Assembly: GCA_039029355.1 (NCBI GenBank)
Contig: JBCCGI010000010.1
Coordinates: 62,001-126,000 of the forward strand
Origin: JBCCGI01 sp039029355
Lineage (GTDB): Bacteria > Planctomycetota > UBA1135 > GCA-002686595
Direction: 5' to 3'
DNA: 64,000 nt
The notes under the pieces were generated by a model. It was not told the origin of the DNA. It saw only the letters and a list, made by a program, of their open reading frames with translations, and did not search any database. Made by a program: the position numbers and the translations under genes. Positions 33,882-43,826 of this stretch are shown here, in pieces. The first letter of the stretch is position 1. Every line of letters starts with the position of its first letter.

Positions 33882-36836
33882 CTAAGCGCGCCGGAACACG
33901 AAGCGCTGGTAGAGCAGGGACACCGTGATCAGGGAGACCGCGAGTCCCGCGAGCGAGCCGACCCGGTGCAGTCCGTCCAGCTCCCCGAGGTCGTAGAGGA
34001 AGACCTTGGCGATGGTCCCGAGGAAGAGCAGCAGGCTCGCCCAACGGAGACCCCCGACCCGTGCTCCGACGCCGGCGAGGAGCAGCGCGAGCGCGTAGAC
34101 CGCCCACGCGAGCGACGCGGCGAGGTCGCGCGTCGGCATCCGCTCGCCCGCGAAGGACAGCCGCGCGCCCGGCTTCCCGAAGAAGTCCAGCACCTGGAAC
34201 GTGAGCCAGAAGAACCCCAGCACGACGGCGCATAGGCCGACCAGGCCCGCAAGCAGCCGGTCGGCGCGCTGCTCGGGGCCTCGCTCGGGGCGGCGCAGGA
34301 TCCACGCCGCGACCCCGAGCGCAGAGGCCGGCACCAGGTGGACGTAGGAGACCCAGGAGGCGATCGGCACGCCCTCGTGCTCGTACGGCGCCTCGAGCGC
34401 CCGCCCGACGAGGCAGAGCGTCGCCGCCAGCGCGGCGATGCCCGCCACGGCCCCGACCGCCGAGCTTCCGATCCGCCGCCCGAAGGCGGCGAGGGCGAGC
34501 GCGGCGAGCGCGATAGCCACCAGCGGCCAGCCGAACTCGAGCTGCACCGGGAGAGCGGTCGCCAACAGCACCAGCGCGACGCTCCCGAACCAGGCGCGCG
34601 CGGTGTCCAGCGCCGGGGCCCCCGCGAGCCTGCGCGCCGCGACCCAGCCCAGCGCGCCGACCGAGGCCCCGGCGATCACCAGCGGCAGGGCCGCCACCTT
34701 GTCGCTGAAGCGGTCGACGTAGTGCCAGTGGATCAGCGGGTACGCCAGCGGAACTACCAGGGCCGCCGCGATCCAGGGCGCGCGGCGTTCCCGGCCGGCA
34801 GCGAAGGGAAGCGGCGCGGCGGCCAGCAGGAGGGCAGCGACCGACAGGGAGGCGAGCTGGACCAGCGGGTAGGGGGCGTCGAGGTTGAACGTGAACTCGA
34901 GCTGGAGCACGACGACGATCAGCGCCCCGGCGGCGATCCACAGCCACGATCCAAGCCGGCCCGCCGCTACGGCGAGCACGCCGACCACGGCCAGCAGGCC
35001 CAGCTGCATCGCGGTCAGCTGGTCCTCTAGTAGGCGCCGGAGCGGCGACAGGCCGGCGAGCCCCGGTACCACGGTCAGCCCGACCGCGTGCCACGCGCCC
35101 CAGCGCGCGCGCGCCGTGAGCATCTGCCCGGCGGCCAGGAGGGCGAGCGCGGCCACGGCGACCGCCGCGAGGTAGAGCAACGGCGGAGGCAGCAGCTCGC
35201 CCCCGGCGTCGCGGTGCTCGACCGCGTACAGGAGCAACCCCAGGCCCGTCCCCGAACCCGCCGCCAGCGCGGGCAGGCCACGCCCGGCGAGCGCCGCCTG
35301 CCGCACGAGCAGCGCAGCCGGCAGCGCCAGGGCGAAGGCCCACGCGCCGAGCGGCGCGCGCGCTCCCACCGGCGGCGCCAGCGCCACCAGGAAGATCAGC
35401 CCGCCGGCCGTGAGCGCCGCCGCCGGTGCGTGCCCGAACCCGCCGCCCGCGCGCCGCTCGAGCTCGGCGAAGAGGTGGAAGACCGCCGCGATGCCGCCGC
35501 CGAGGAGGGCGAGCCTCCACACGCCGCCGACCTCCAGCTCGGTGCCCAGCACCCATACGCCCAGGACCGACACGGCCGCCGCCGCCGCTCCGACCGCGAG
35601 CCACGGCGCGCGCTGCGCCCGCGCCAGCACGCACCCCGCGGCTCCGAGCAACGCGACCAGCGCCGCGACCGATCCCATGTGCCCGTGGAAGTCGGTGTCC
35701 GCCGCGAAGTGGACCGCGAAGGCGAAGGGCAGGAGCACCGCGCCGGACTGGCTCAACAACCAGCCGCGCCGCGCGCGCTGTGCGGGGCTCAGCCCGGTCA
35801 GCGCGAATACCGTGGCGAACACCGCCAGGATGGCGAGGCCCACCAGCGTGCCGCCCACGTCCATCGAGCCGAAGATCCACAGGCTCTCGAAGAGAAAGGT
35901 CCCGAGCAGCGCGAGCACACCGAGCGACGGCCAGCCGCTCCTGCGTCCGACGAAGAGCAGCCCGAGGTCCAGCAGCAGCAGGTAGCCGAACAGGCCGAAG
36001 GGTTGCTCGGCGTCGGCGCTGAGGAGGTACGCGGCGCTGAAGCCCCCGACCAGCCCGAGCACCGCGGTGAGCTGCGACCGGTGGCGCACCGCGAGCACGC
36101 AAGCGAGCGCCGTGACCGCCGCCAACAGCGGCAGCGCCGCGAGCAGGCTGAGGTAGCCGTAGAGACGGTGCGCGGCCCAGACGGCGGCGTAGAGCGCGAC
36201 GATGCCCGCGCCCTCCAGAGCGCTCGGCGCGAAGCGATAGTCGCGCCGGCGGAGGAAGGCACCGGCGACGATCCCCGCGAGCCCCAGCCCGGCGCCGGAC
36301 CAGCAGCGCGCCGCCGGGTCGATCCACTGGTTCTCGAAGGCGAGCCTCACGAACAGGATCGACGCGAGCGCGGCGAAGATGCCGCCGAGCACGGCGGCGC
36401 CGCGCACGCCGGCCCAGCGCTCCCAGTCGATGCGCCGATGGAGCGGCACCGGAGGCGGCGCCGGCTCGGAAGGCGCGTCCGGCGCCATCGCCTCCGGCGA
36501 GTCGGCGGGGCTTGCGGCGCCGGCGGAGTCGTCGACGCCGGTGGGCTCACCGGCCCCCTCCGCGGGGCCGGAGGAGGCGGCGGGGTCGGCCGAGCGCAGG
36601 GGCGCCGGCGCGGCGTCCCCCGGGCCGGGGGACGGCTTAGCGGCGGGCGCCGGCTCGGTGCGCGGCTCGGCGGCCGAGACCGCGCCCTGGCGCAGCGCGC
36701 GCAGCTCTCGCTCGAGCGCATCGACGCGCTTGCGCAGCGCTGCGCCGCGCAGGACCGCGACGAGCGCCAGGAGCGGCGCGCTCAGGAGCGCCAGGAACGC
36801 GCCGAGCGCGACGAGGGCGAGAAGGACTTCTTCCAT
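33882..36836 (-). CDS. DUF2339 polytopic membrane protein
   Basis: A 984-residue integral membrane protein of unknown function. An N-terminal membrane segment (about 5-30) is followed by a short coiled stretch (LRKRVDALERELRALRQ), a Pro/Ala/Glu-rich low-complexity linker (about 50-140), then about 25 hydrophobic segments to the end. The motif WERWAGVRGAAVLGGIFAAL and the long run of short TM helices are typical of DUF2339. Small charged loops only, so no soluble domain. It is 37 bases downstream of the metallopeptidase fusion gene on the same strand and may be co-transcribed. Confidence 0.85.
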   Translation of the reverse strand: MEEVLLALVALGAFLALLSAPLLALVAVLRGAALRKRVDALERELRALRQGAVSAAEPRTEPAPAAKPSPGPGDAAPAPLRSADPAASSGPAEGAGEPTGVDDSAGAASPADSPEAMAPDAPSEPAPPPVPLHRRIDWERWAGVRGAAVLGGIFAALASILFVRLAFENQWIDPAARCWSGAGLGLAGIVAGAFLRRRDYRFAPSALEGAGIVALYAAVWAAHRLYGYLSLLAALPLLAAVTALACVLAVRHRSQLTAVLGLVGGFSAAYLLSADAEQPFGLFGYLLLLDLGLLFVGRRSGWPSLGVLALLGTFLFESLWIFGSMDVGGTLVGLAILAVFATVFALTGLSPAQRARRGWLLSQSGAVLLPFAFAVHFAADTDFHGHMGSVAALVALLGAAGCVLARAQRAPWLAVGAAAAAVSVLGVWVLGTELEVGGVWRLALLGGGIAAVFHLFAELERRAGGGFGHAPAAALTAGGLIFLVALAPPVGARAPLGAWAFALALPAALLVRQAALAGRGLPALAAGSGTGLGLLLYAVEHRDAGGELLPPPLLYLAAVAVAALALLAAGQMLTARARWGAWHAVGLTVVPGLAGLSPLRRLLEDQLTAMQLGLLAVVGVLAVAAGRLGSWLWIAAGALIVVVLQLEFTFNLDAPYPLVQLASLSVAALLLAAAPLPFAAGRERRAPWIAAALVVPLAYPLIHWHYVDRFSDKVAALPLVIAGASVGALGWVAARRLAGAPALDTARAWFGSVALVLLATALPVQLEFGWPLVAIALAALALAAFGRRIGSSAVGAVAGIAALAATLCLVGRALEAPYEHEGVPIASWVSYVHLVPASALGVAAWILRRPERGPEQRADRLLAGLVGLCAVVLGFFWLTFQVLDFFGKPGARLSFAGERMPTRDLAASLAWAVYALALLLAGVGARVGGLRWASLLLFLGTIAKVFLYDLGELDGLHRVGSLAGLAVSLITVSLLYQRFVFRRA

Positions 36837-36872
36837 ACGGGCCGGCCCGCGCGTCGCGGGCCAGCCCGGACG

Positions 36873-39800
36873 CTACCAGCCGAGGTGCTCCTGCGCGAGC
36901 CAGAGCGCGGGCAGATGCTCGGCCTCGAGCAGCGCGCGGCGCAGGTCCGCCGGACCCGAGGCCTCGGCCGCCCGCAGCGTGTCGGCGAGCTCACGCGGGA
37001 ACGGGCCGGAGAGCGGGGCGAGCTTCTCGTAGACGCGCTCCATGCTCCCGACCTCCTTGCCGTCCTCGATCTTCTTGAGGTTGGACTTGAGCGCGGTCAT
37101 CGCCTTCGTCCAGTCGCGCGCCGCGTCGGTCCGGCGGTAGGGCTTCAGCGCCTTCGAGTCGACGTCGATCGGTTGGTCGAGCAGCTCACCCCACGTCGCG
37201 AGCGCCAGAAGCGCCGGCTCGCGGCCGTCGGCGACCAGCGGCTCGGCGAAGGCCTCGGGCGACGCGATCGCGCCCTCCAGCTCGTTGAGGCGCGTCTGGG
37301 CGTCCAGCACGAACTGATCGAGGCGCCAGTCGAAGTTGCGCGACCCGAGCAGCAGCCCCGTCGCGGCCTTGACGTCGCCGCGCGACAGGGCCTCGACGCC
37401 TTCGGTCCGCCAGCTCTCGCGCCAGGTGGCGAGGTCGTGCAGGCGGCGCTTCTCGATCAGGTCCTTCAGCGGCGCGTCGAGGTACGACTCCTCGCCCGCC
37501 GACCAGTCGCGCCCGATCTTGAAGCCGGGGTCGCCCTCCCAGACGACCTTGCCGTCGATGTCCAGGAGCAGCATGCGCGGCAGGTTGAAGCGGTTGATGA
37601 AGTAGTCCTGGAAGGTCTTCCCCGTGCCCGCCTCTTCGTCGAGCTTGTCGACCGCGACCGCGCCCGGGAACGACCGGGTGGCGAGGTAGGCGTCGAGCTT
37701 GTCGTCGTCCCAGGTGTTCGCGACGTTGATGATGCGCAGCCCGACGTCGGAGTGGCGCTCGGCCACTTCGTGCAGCCACTCGTCGAGCCGGATCTGGTCG
37801 TTCTGCCCGGTGCTCCATAGCACGAGCAGCTGCGGCACGGCACCGGCCTCCTCCCACGACTCGCGCGTCTCACCGACCCAGCGCTCGGCCGCGGGGAAGG
37901 GCGGCTTCGCTCCGACCCAGCTGTAGCCCATGCTGCCGCCGGCGCCGGCGATGCCTTCCATGCGGATCTCGCGCTCGATCAGCGAGCCGGGATCGCGCGG
38001 CTGGCGCGCCAGATAACGCACGTTGCGGAAGCGCGCCGAACCGGGCCCCATCAGCAGCCCGAAGGTGCCCCGCAGCACGCCCAAGCTGCCGAACTCCTGG
38101 GTGGCGACGAACTCGCCGTCGAGCCAGACGTCGACGTTGCGGCCGGTGATGTCGACGCGCAGCTTGCGCCAGTTGTCGGACGACGACACGTCGCGGTCGC
38201 GCGTCTCGGGGATCGGGCTGTGGCGCCAGATCTCGAACGAGCTGTCGCCGTAGAACGTGGACAGGTCCACGTAGCCCTGCTTCGCCGTCCCGTCGTCGTC
38301 GAATCCGGGCGGGAACAGGATCGCGGCGTGGAAGTCGGTCAGCGTCTTGCGGCCGAAGACCACGCCGCAGAAGCGCACCTTGCCGTACTCGGCCGAGATC
38401 TCGGCCTCCATCGAGAAGTCGCCCGAGGTGACCTCGTCGAGCACGAGGAAGCGGTAGTCGAACTCCTGCTCGCCCTCGAACGCGCCCTCGATGATCTCGC
38501 GGTTGGAGTTGAAGGTCGTGTTGCCGACCTTGGCCCAGCCGTCGAAGTTCTGCTCGTTGTAGGCCAGCCGCCACATCGCCAGCGACTTCTCGCTGCGCCG
38601 CGCGGCCTCCTCGAAGAACGGGAACATCTCCGGCATGTCGAAGTCGTTCCCCATCCGCCAGGAGAGGTCCATCGCCTGCAGGTACAGCTCCTCGCCGAGG
38701 TAGCGCTGTGCCAGCACGACCGACGAGCGTGCGAGGTCCTCGCGGATCTGGATCAGCGTCTTCTGCTTCGGGTCGAGCTTGGCCAGCTTGCGCTCGAACT
38801 CGTCGATGCGCTTCTCGTCGACCGGGTCCTGGCGCTCCAGCTCGGACAGCGCGAGGCGCACCAGCTTCGCGGCGCGGTCCTTCTCCTTCACCTCGTCCGC
38901 GAGGTGCTCGGCGAACTCGTCCAGCAGGTCGACGTTCGAGGGGTCCTCGACCAGGCCTTTCTCGAAGTGCTCGATCGCGTCGGTCATGTCGCCGCGCTGG
39001 ATCGCGTAGCGGGCCCACTGCAGGTAAGGGCGCTCGACGGTGATCTGGCCGCCGACCTCTTTGCGCAGCCGCGTGAGCCAGTCCTTCCAGACCTGGTCGA
39101 GCTCCTCGACGGTCCGCGGCAGCTCCAAGTCGGTGGTGTCGACGCCCTTCGTCGGACGCTTGGGGTTGGCGAGCACGACCTCCTCGAAGTTCTCGACCGC
39201 GCCGTCCCCGACGCGTCCGCCGGACGAGTCGATGAACTCGCGGAACGCGTCGCGGTAGATGAAGCGGCCGTCGATCGGGTCCTCGAAGTTGTAGAGGAAG
39301 TAGACGACGCCCCAGGTCGGCGCGTACCACGGCGGGCCCCAGCGGTAGCGGTTCTCGAGCACGATGCGGAAGGTCGGCGCCTTCTCCGGGGTGCTGCCCG
39401 AGGGGTTCTCCGGGTCGATCCCGTCGTCGGCGCTCGACATCCACCCGCGCTCCATACGGTCGACGAGCGGGAACAGCCGGTGGCTCGCCGGCAGGTTCAT
39501 CAGCACCGTGCCGTTCGACAGGATGCGGCAGCCCTCGAAGAACGACGCCAGGCCCTCGTTGAGCCACCCCGCGGCGTTGGTCGCCAGGCCGACGAACTGG
39601 TGCGCCGCCTCGTGGAAGAGCGTGCCGGTGGTCTCCTCGAAGCCGCCGCCTCCGATGTAGGTCTCGACCGCGCCGCCGGTGAAGTGTCCGGCCGACCACT
39701 CGACCGGCGGGCCGATGCCCAGCTCGAGGTACTCGTCGCGGGTGGCGAAGATGTTCAGCGCGATGCGCGGGACGCTGCCGCCGTCTTCCTCGGTGCCGAA

Positions 39801-40535
39801 CTGGAAGAACTGGCGATAGAAGGCGTTCATCTGCTCCATCGCCTCGGCCGAGCGCACGAGCACCTCGTAGCCGGCGTTCGTGTGCGTGACGTAGTTGTCG
39901 CGCTCCAGCACGGCGTGGTCGTCCCAGGTCGCGTGCCGCTCGTCGTGCTCGCGGATCCACTCGAGGTCGACGTCCGCCAGCAGGTCCCTTGGCTTCGCGT
40001 CGCCGGCGAGGCTCGGGTCGGGCGCCGACGCGATGCGCTGGATGGCCTCGGCGCTGGCGGCGTGTTCGGGGTCGAGGGCGAGGATCTCCTTGTGGACGCG
40101 GATCGCGGAGTGCGGGCGGCCGTCCTTTTCGTACTTCACCGCGAGCGGCTCCAGGCGCTCGATGAAGCGCACCTTCAGGCTGAGGAGGTCCGGCGCGATC
40201 GGGTCGAGCTCGGCCAGGTGCGTCTCGAGCGCCAGGCGCTCCTTCTTCTTCAGCCCCTGGGCTACCGTCAGCTGGTACTCGCGGTGGAGCGCGTATACCA
40301 GCTCGTCGCGGTCGCCCGCGGCCTCCGCCCAGCGGGCGCGCAGCGACCAGGCCGGCACCGAGCGCGGATCGCGCTCCTGCGCGCGGCGGATCTCCTCGCG
40401 CGCGCGCTCCAGGTTGCCGTCGGCGAGCGCGCGTTCGGCGAGACCGAGCGCGCGGGCGAAGGGCGAAGCATCCTCCACCGCGGCGGGCGAAACGAGCAGG
40501 ACACCGACGGCCAGGGCCGAGAAGAAGCGTTTCAT
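36873..40535 (-). CDS. Exported zinc-metallopeptidase-like fusion (TPR, DUF1570-type gluzincin, LamG-like, thioredoxin-like)
   Basis: A 1220-residue exported protein. Short signal (MKRFFSALAVGVLLVSPAAV); TPR-like helices at about 25-170; a gluzincin peptidase region at about 210-480 with FHEAAHQF (His308, Glu309, His312) and third ligand Glu327 in NEGLASFFEG; helical TPR-like part at about 500-640; a jelly-roll/LamG-like part at about 650-860 (FDYRFLVLDEVTSGDFSMEA, DNWRKLRVDITGRNVDVWLD); and a thioredoxin-like part at about 880-1010 (PQLLVLWSTGQNDQIRLDEW, FNLPRMLLLDIDGKVVWEGD) in which the Cys pair is missing (T-G-Q-N). The peptidase motif is complete; substrate unknown. Many planctomycetes carry DUF1570-like secreted peptidases, but this five-part layout is unusual. 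Confidence 0.72.
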   Translation of the reverse strand: MKRFFSALAVGVLLVSPAAVEDASPFARALGLAERALADGNLERAREEIRRAQERDPRSVPAWSLRARWAEAAGDRDELVYALHREYQLTVAQGLKKKERLALETHLAELDPIAPDLLSLKVRFIERLEPLAVKYEKDGRPHSAIRVHKEILALDPEHAASAEAIQRIASAPDPSLAGDAKPRDLLADVDLEWIREHDERHATWDDHAVLERDNYVTHTNAGYEVLVRSAEAMEQMNAFYRQFFQFGTEEDGGSVPRIALNIFATRDEYLELGIGPPVEWSAGHFTGGAVETYIGGGGFEETTGTLFHEAAHQFVGLATNAAGWLNEGLASFFEGCRILSNGTVLMNLPASHRLFPLVDRMERGWMSSADDGIDPENPSGSTPEKAPTFRIVLENRYRWGPPWYAPTWGVVYFLYNFEDPIDGRFIYRDAFREFIDSSGGRVGDGAVENFEEVVLANPKRPTKGVDTTDLELPRTVEELDQVWKDWLTRLRKEVGGQITVERPYLQWARYAIQRGDMTDAIEHFEKGLVEDPSNVDLLDEFAEHLADEVKEKDRAAKLVRLALSELERQDPVDEKRIDEFERKLAKLDPKQKTLIQIREDLARSSVVLAQRYLGEELYLQAMDLSWRMGNDFDMPEMFPFFEEAARRSEKSLAMWRLAYNEQNFDGWAKVGNTTFNSNREIIEGAFEGEQEFDYRFLVLDEVTSGDFSMEAEISAEYGKVRFCGVVFGRKTLTDFHAAILFPPGFDDDGTAKQGYVDLSTFYGDSSFEIWRHSPIPETRDRDVSSSDNWRKLRVDITGRNVDVWLDGEFVATQEFGSLGVLRGTFGLLMGPGSARFRNVRYLARQPRDPGSLIEREIRMEGIAGAGGSMGYSWVGAKPPFPAAERWVGETRESWEEAGAVPQLLVLWSTGQNDQIRLDEWLHEVAERHSDVGLRIINVANTWDDDKLDAYLATRSFPGAVAVDKLDEEAGTGKTFQDYFINRFNLPRMLLLDIDGKVVWEGDPGFKIGRDWSAGEESYLDAPLKDLIEKRRLHDLATWRESWRTEGVEALSRGDVKAATGLLLGSRNFDWRLDQFVLDAQTRLNELEGAIASPEAFAEPLVADGREPALLALATWGELLDQPIDVDSKALKPYRRTDAARDWTKAMTALKSNLKKIEDGKEVGSMERVYEKLAPLSGPFPRELADTLRAAEASGPADLRRALLEAEHLPALWLAQEHLGW

Positions 40536-40655
40536 GAAGTCGACGGATTCTGCAGGAGCGACGGGGGGCCCAGAGAGTACCGCAGGTGGCCGCTCGAGCT
40601 ACCGGGTAGCGGCTCGGCTTACGGTCCGTTGACGGGGGAGAGGTGCGGGGGGGCG

Positions 40656-43600
40656 TCAGCGGGGCAGGCGCCGGACGACGCCGGGCTCGAGGAAGACCAG
40701 CGTGGCCGCCACGGCCTCTTCCGCGAGCCCGGTCATGCGGGCGAGCACGCGCCGGTACCCGGCGAGCTGCGGCGCGTAGAACGCCGCGCGTGCCTCGACG
40801 CCCGCCGCCGCGACCCGGTCGGTCTTGTAGTCGAGCACCTCGGCGCCGGTCAGCTCGCCGCCGCGACGCCGCAGCACCACGCGGTCGAACGAGCCGGTCC
40901 ACAGCGTCTCGCCGCCGTCCGGGTCGGGCACGATCTCCGAGAAGCCGCGCTCGCGCCACACCTCCAGCTCCTCGTCGGCTCCGGCCTGGCGCGCCCGGGT
41001 GAGGAGCGCCTGCAGCTCCTCGCCCGCGAGCGCCGCGCGGAAGGCGGTCAGGGCCTCGCGCCGGGCCGCCTCGTCGCGCTCGATCCCGTGGCCGAGGGCG
41101 GAGAGCTCGTCGTCGCCGGCGCCGAAGTCCTCCAGCCACTCGACCTCTTCGAGCCAGCGGTGGATCAACGTCCCGCGCGTGAACCCGCCCGCGCGGCGCG
41201 GGCGCAGGAGGTCCTCGACGGCGAGCAGCGCGCCGCCCTCCTCGGCGGACGGGCTGCGGCGCGGGAGCGCGCGCGGATGCGTCGGCTTCCGGAAGCGCGG
41301 CAGCCGATCCGGCTCCTCGTCCTCGGGCGCCGGCGGCTCGCCCTGCGGCGGCGGGGGCCACCAGGCCTCGCAGCTCTCGGGGTGGTGCCACAGCACGCCG
41401 CCCTCGGTGGCGGGTCCGTTGCCGAGCGCGTCGCGGAGCACCCCGGCGTAGGTGCCGGGGATGCGCGGTTGCTTGCGGTGGCGCACGATGATGTCGAGCC
41501 GATGGGCGGCGCGCGTCAGGCCGACGTACAGCAGGCACAGCGCCTCGCGCACGGCGCGGACGTCCTCCTCGTGCCGCATCGGGGCGAGCTCGTCCGGGTC
41601 GAGCTCGCAGACCGCGTGCGAGCGCGAGCACGAGACGCCCGTGAGCTCCTTCGCCGCGACCGGCCGCCGGCGCAGCACCGAGAAGTCGCGCAGCAGGAAG
41701 CGCAGGTCGAGCTCCGGCAGGATCACCGCGTCGAACTCCAGCCCCTTCGCGGCGTGGGTGGTCATCACCTTCACCTGCGTCGACGAGGGGTCCTCGACCG
41801 GCGTGTCGCGCACGAAGGCGAGGAACGCGTCGGCGCGCAGCTCCTCGCGCCGGTCGAAGGCATAGCCCAGGTCGACGAGCTGCGCGAAGCGCTTGCGATC
41901 CCAGGCGCCGTAGCCCTCGGCGGCGTGCACGGCCGGCAACAGGGTCCCTAGCAGCTCGCCGAAGCCCAGCCGCGCCAGGTCGTCGCGCAAGCGGCGCGAG
42001 AGGGCGGCGGGCGCGAGCGCGTCGCGCTCGCCTACGCCCAGGATCGCCGCCAGCGGCGACGTGCAGACGTGGAAGGCCGCCGACGTGTCGCCGGGGTGGT
42101 CGGCCAGGTGCAGCGCCGACAGCGCGTGCAGCACGGCCGCCGAGTCGAGCAGCGGGTTCCCGCCCTCGCTGCTCGCGCGCAGCCCGCGCTGGCGCAGCAG
42201 GTAGATCATGCGCGCGACGTGCGCGTTGCGGCGCAGGAGCACCGCGATGGTCGCGTGGGGTGCCTCGGACGCGATCGCTGCGGCGCGCTCCGCCGCCAGT
42301 TCGAGCGTGGGGACGTCCGGATCCTCGTCGTCGTGCGGCGGCCGTGCCTCGAGCAGCCAAGCCGCGCCCGGGAGCTCGCGCGCGGCGATGTGCGGCCGGT
42401 AGTCCTCTTGCCACTTGCGCGCCGCATCGCGGTAGGAGCGCTGCCCCTCGAAGGCCGCGTTGTCGCCGATGCGCTGGAACACGAGGTCGACGGTGGACAA
42501 CACGACCTGCGACGAGCGCCAGCTCTGCGACAGCTCGGTGGCATCCGGCAGGTGGCGGAAGCGCTCCGGCATCTCGGCCAGGAGCCGCGGCTCCCCCGAG
42601 CGCCAGGCGTAGATCGACTGCTTGACGTCGCCGACGCAGAAGAAGCTGCGCTCGCCCGTCCCGTCGGACACGATCTCCTCGGCGAGCGGCTCGAGCACGC
42701 GCCACTGCGACGGCGCCGTGTCCTGGAACTCGTCCAGCAACAGGTGGTCGACGCGTCCGTCGAGCCGGAACCAAAGGTCGAACCCGCTGGCCGCCAGCGG
42801 CACGCCGTCGAGCGGCGCCAGCGCGCGCGGCAGGTCGTCGAACACCAGCCCGCCGTCGAGGTCCTTGCGCTCGGCGTAGGCGGCCTCGAAGCGGTCGAGC
42901 CACGCGAGCGTCGCCGCGTTCTGCCGCTGTACCTCGGACAGGATCTCGTGCCGCGCGTGGGCGAGCAGCGGCAGGAGCACGTCCATGTGGTGCTGGGTGA
43001 TGTCCTGCGAGGAGTAGGTCGTCTCGCCCTCGAGGATCTTCTTCAGGATCCCCTTGTCGACCATCTGCACCCAGGTCTCGGCACGGACCGCTTCGATCAG
43101 CTCGTCGCGCGCGCGGATCCAGGTCTTCGCCTCGGGGCCCTTGCCGCCGCGGGTGCGCGGTAGCTCCATCGTCTCGAGGTCTTCGAGCGCCTGCGCGAGG
43201 CGCTCGTCGTCGAGGCCGTCGGGGGCCGAGACCCGGTCCCACGCCGCGGCGTGGCTGTCGAGGAACGCCGAGCGTCCCTCGTCGACGGTGGCGAGGAGCG
43301 TGCGCTCGATCGCCTTCGATGCGCCGGACTTCTGCAGCGCGCGCAGGAGCTCGATCACCTCGTCGCGCTCGGCCCGCGCCAGCGCGTCGGAGATCGAGTC
43401 GCGGCGCAGCACCTTGTCCTCGTCCTCGTCGAGGATGCGCCACTCCGGCGGCAGCGCGAGCTCGAGCGCGAACACGCGCGCGAGGTGCACGAAGAAGGCG
43501 TCCAGCGTGCGGATGCGGAAGCGGTGCAGCCCGCGCACCAGCTCGGCCAGCAGCTCGGTGCAGCGCGCCGCATCGACCGGCGCGACGCCCTCGGCCTCCA

Positions 43601-43826
43601 GCTGCTGGTTCAGCGCTCGCAGCGCCCCCGCACCGGCCGACGCGTCGACCAGGCGCCGCAGCACGCGGTCGAGGATCTCACCCGCGGCTTTGCGCGTAAA
43701 GGTTGTGGCGAGGATGCGCTCGGGCTCGACGCCTGCGAACAGCAGCGCGAGGAAGCGGCCCGACAGCTGGTAGGTCTTGCCCGTCCCCGCCGAGGCCAGG
43801 ATCAGCCGGTGCGGCGAAGCGCTCAC
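40656..43826 (-). CDS. addA: UvrD/AddA-type helicase-nuclease subunit
   Basis: A 1056-residue ATP-dependent helicase with a C-terminal nuclease, the AddA/RecB-like subunit for double-strand break end processing. Walker A ASAGTGKT lies at the N-terminus; RILATTFTRKAAGEI is motif Ia; LLLDEFQDTAPSQW is motif II; FCVGDVKQSIYAWR motif III; VKVMTTHAAKGLEFDAVILP motif V; LLYVGLTRAAHRLDI motif VI. The C-terminal PD-(D/E)XK nuclease is GSFDRVVLRR...EVLDYKTDR. The GTG start (43824-43826) overlaps the stop of the AddB-like gene (GTGA), so the two subunits are made together. The pair probably loads the recombinase and recognises a Chi-like sequence, as the family does; the Chi of this organism is unknown. 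Confidence 0.88.
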   Translation of the reverse strand: MSASPHRLILASAGTGKTYQLSGRFLALLFAGVEPERILATTFTRKAAGEILDRVLRRLVDASAGAGALRALNQQLEAEGVAPVDAARCTELLAELVRGLHRFRIRTLDAFFVHLARVFALELALPPEWRILDEDEDKVLRRDSISDALARAERDEVIELLRALQKSGASKAIERTLLATVDEGRSAFLDSHAAAWDRVSAPDGLDDERLAQALEDLETMELPRTRGGKGPEAKTWIRARDELIEAVRAETWVQMVDKGILKKILEGETTYSSQDITQHHMDVLLPLLAHARHEILSEVQRQNAATLAWLDRFEAAYAERKDLDGGLVFDDLPRALAPLDGVPLAASGFDLWFRLDGRVDHLLLDEFQDTAPSQWRVLEPLAEEIVSDGTGERSFFCVGDVKQSIYAWRSGEPRLLAEMPERFRHLPDATELSQSWRSSQVVLSTVDLVFQRIGDNAAFEGQRSYRDAARKWQEDYRPHIAARELPGAAWLLEARPPHDDEDPDVPTLELAAERAAAIASEAPHATIAVLLRRNAHVARMIYLLRQRGLRASSEGGNPLLDSAAVLHALSALHLADHPGDTSAAFHVCTSPLAAILGVGERDALAPAALSRRLRDDLARLGFGELLGTLLPAVHAAEGYGAWDRKRFAQLVDLGYAFDRREELRADAFLAFVRDTPVEDPSSTQVKVMTTHAAKGLEFDAVILPELDLRFLLRDFSVLRRRPVAAKELTGVSCSRSHAVCELDPDELAPMRHEEDVRAVREALCLLYVGLTRAAHRLDIIVRHRKQPRIPGTYAGVLRDALGNGPATEGGVLWHHPESCEAWWPPPPQGEPPAPEDEEPDRLPRFRKPTHPRALPRRSPSAEEGGALLAVEDLLRPRRAGGFTRGTLIHRWLEEVEWLEDFGAGDDELSALGHGIERDEAARREALTAFRAALAGEELQALLTRARQAGADEELEVWRERGFSEIVPDPDGGETLWTGSFDRVVLRRRGGELTGAEVLDYKTDRVAAAGVEARAAFYAPQLAGYRRVLARMTGLAEEAVAATLVFLEPGVVRRLPR

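Noticed and set aside
37870..43443. Very long open frame (1857 codons) on the minus strand
   Set aside because: It is a shifted frame of the metallopeptidase fusion and AddA genes with Arg/Ala-rich, domain-less sequence; high GC creates such frames throughout.
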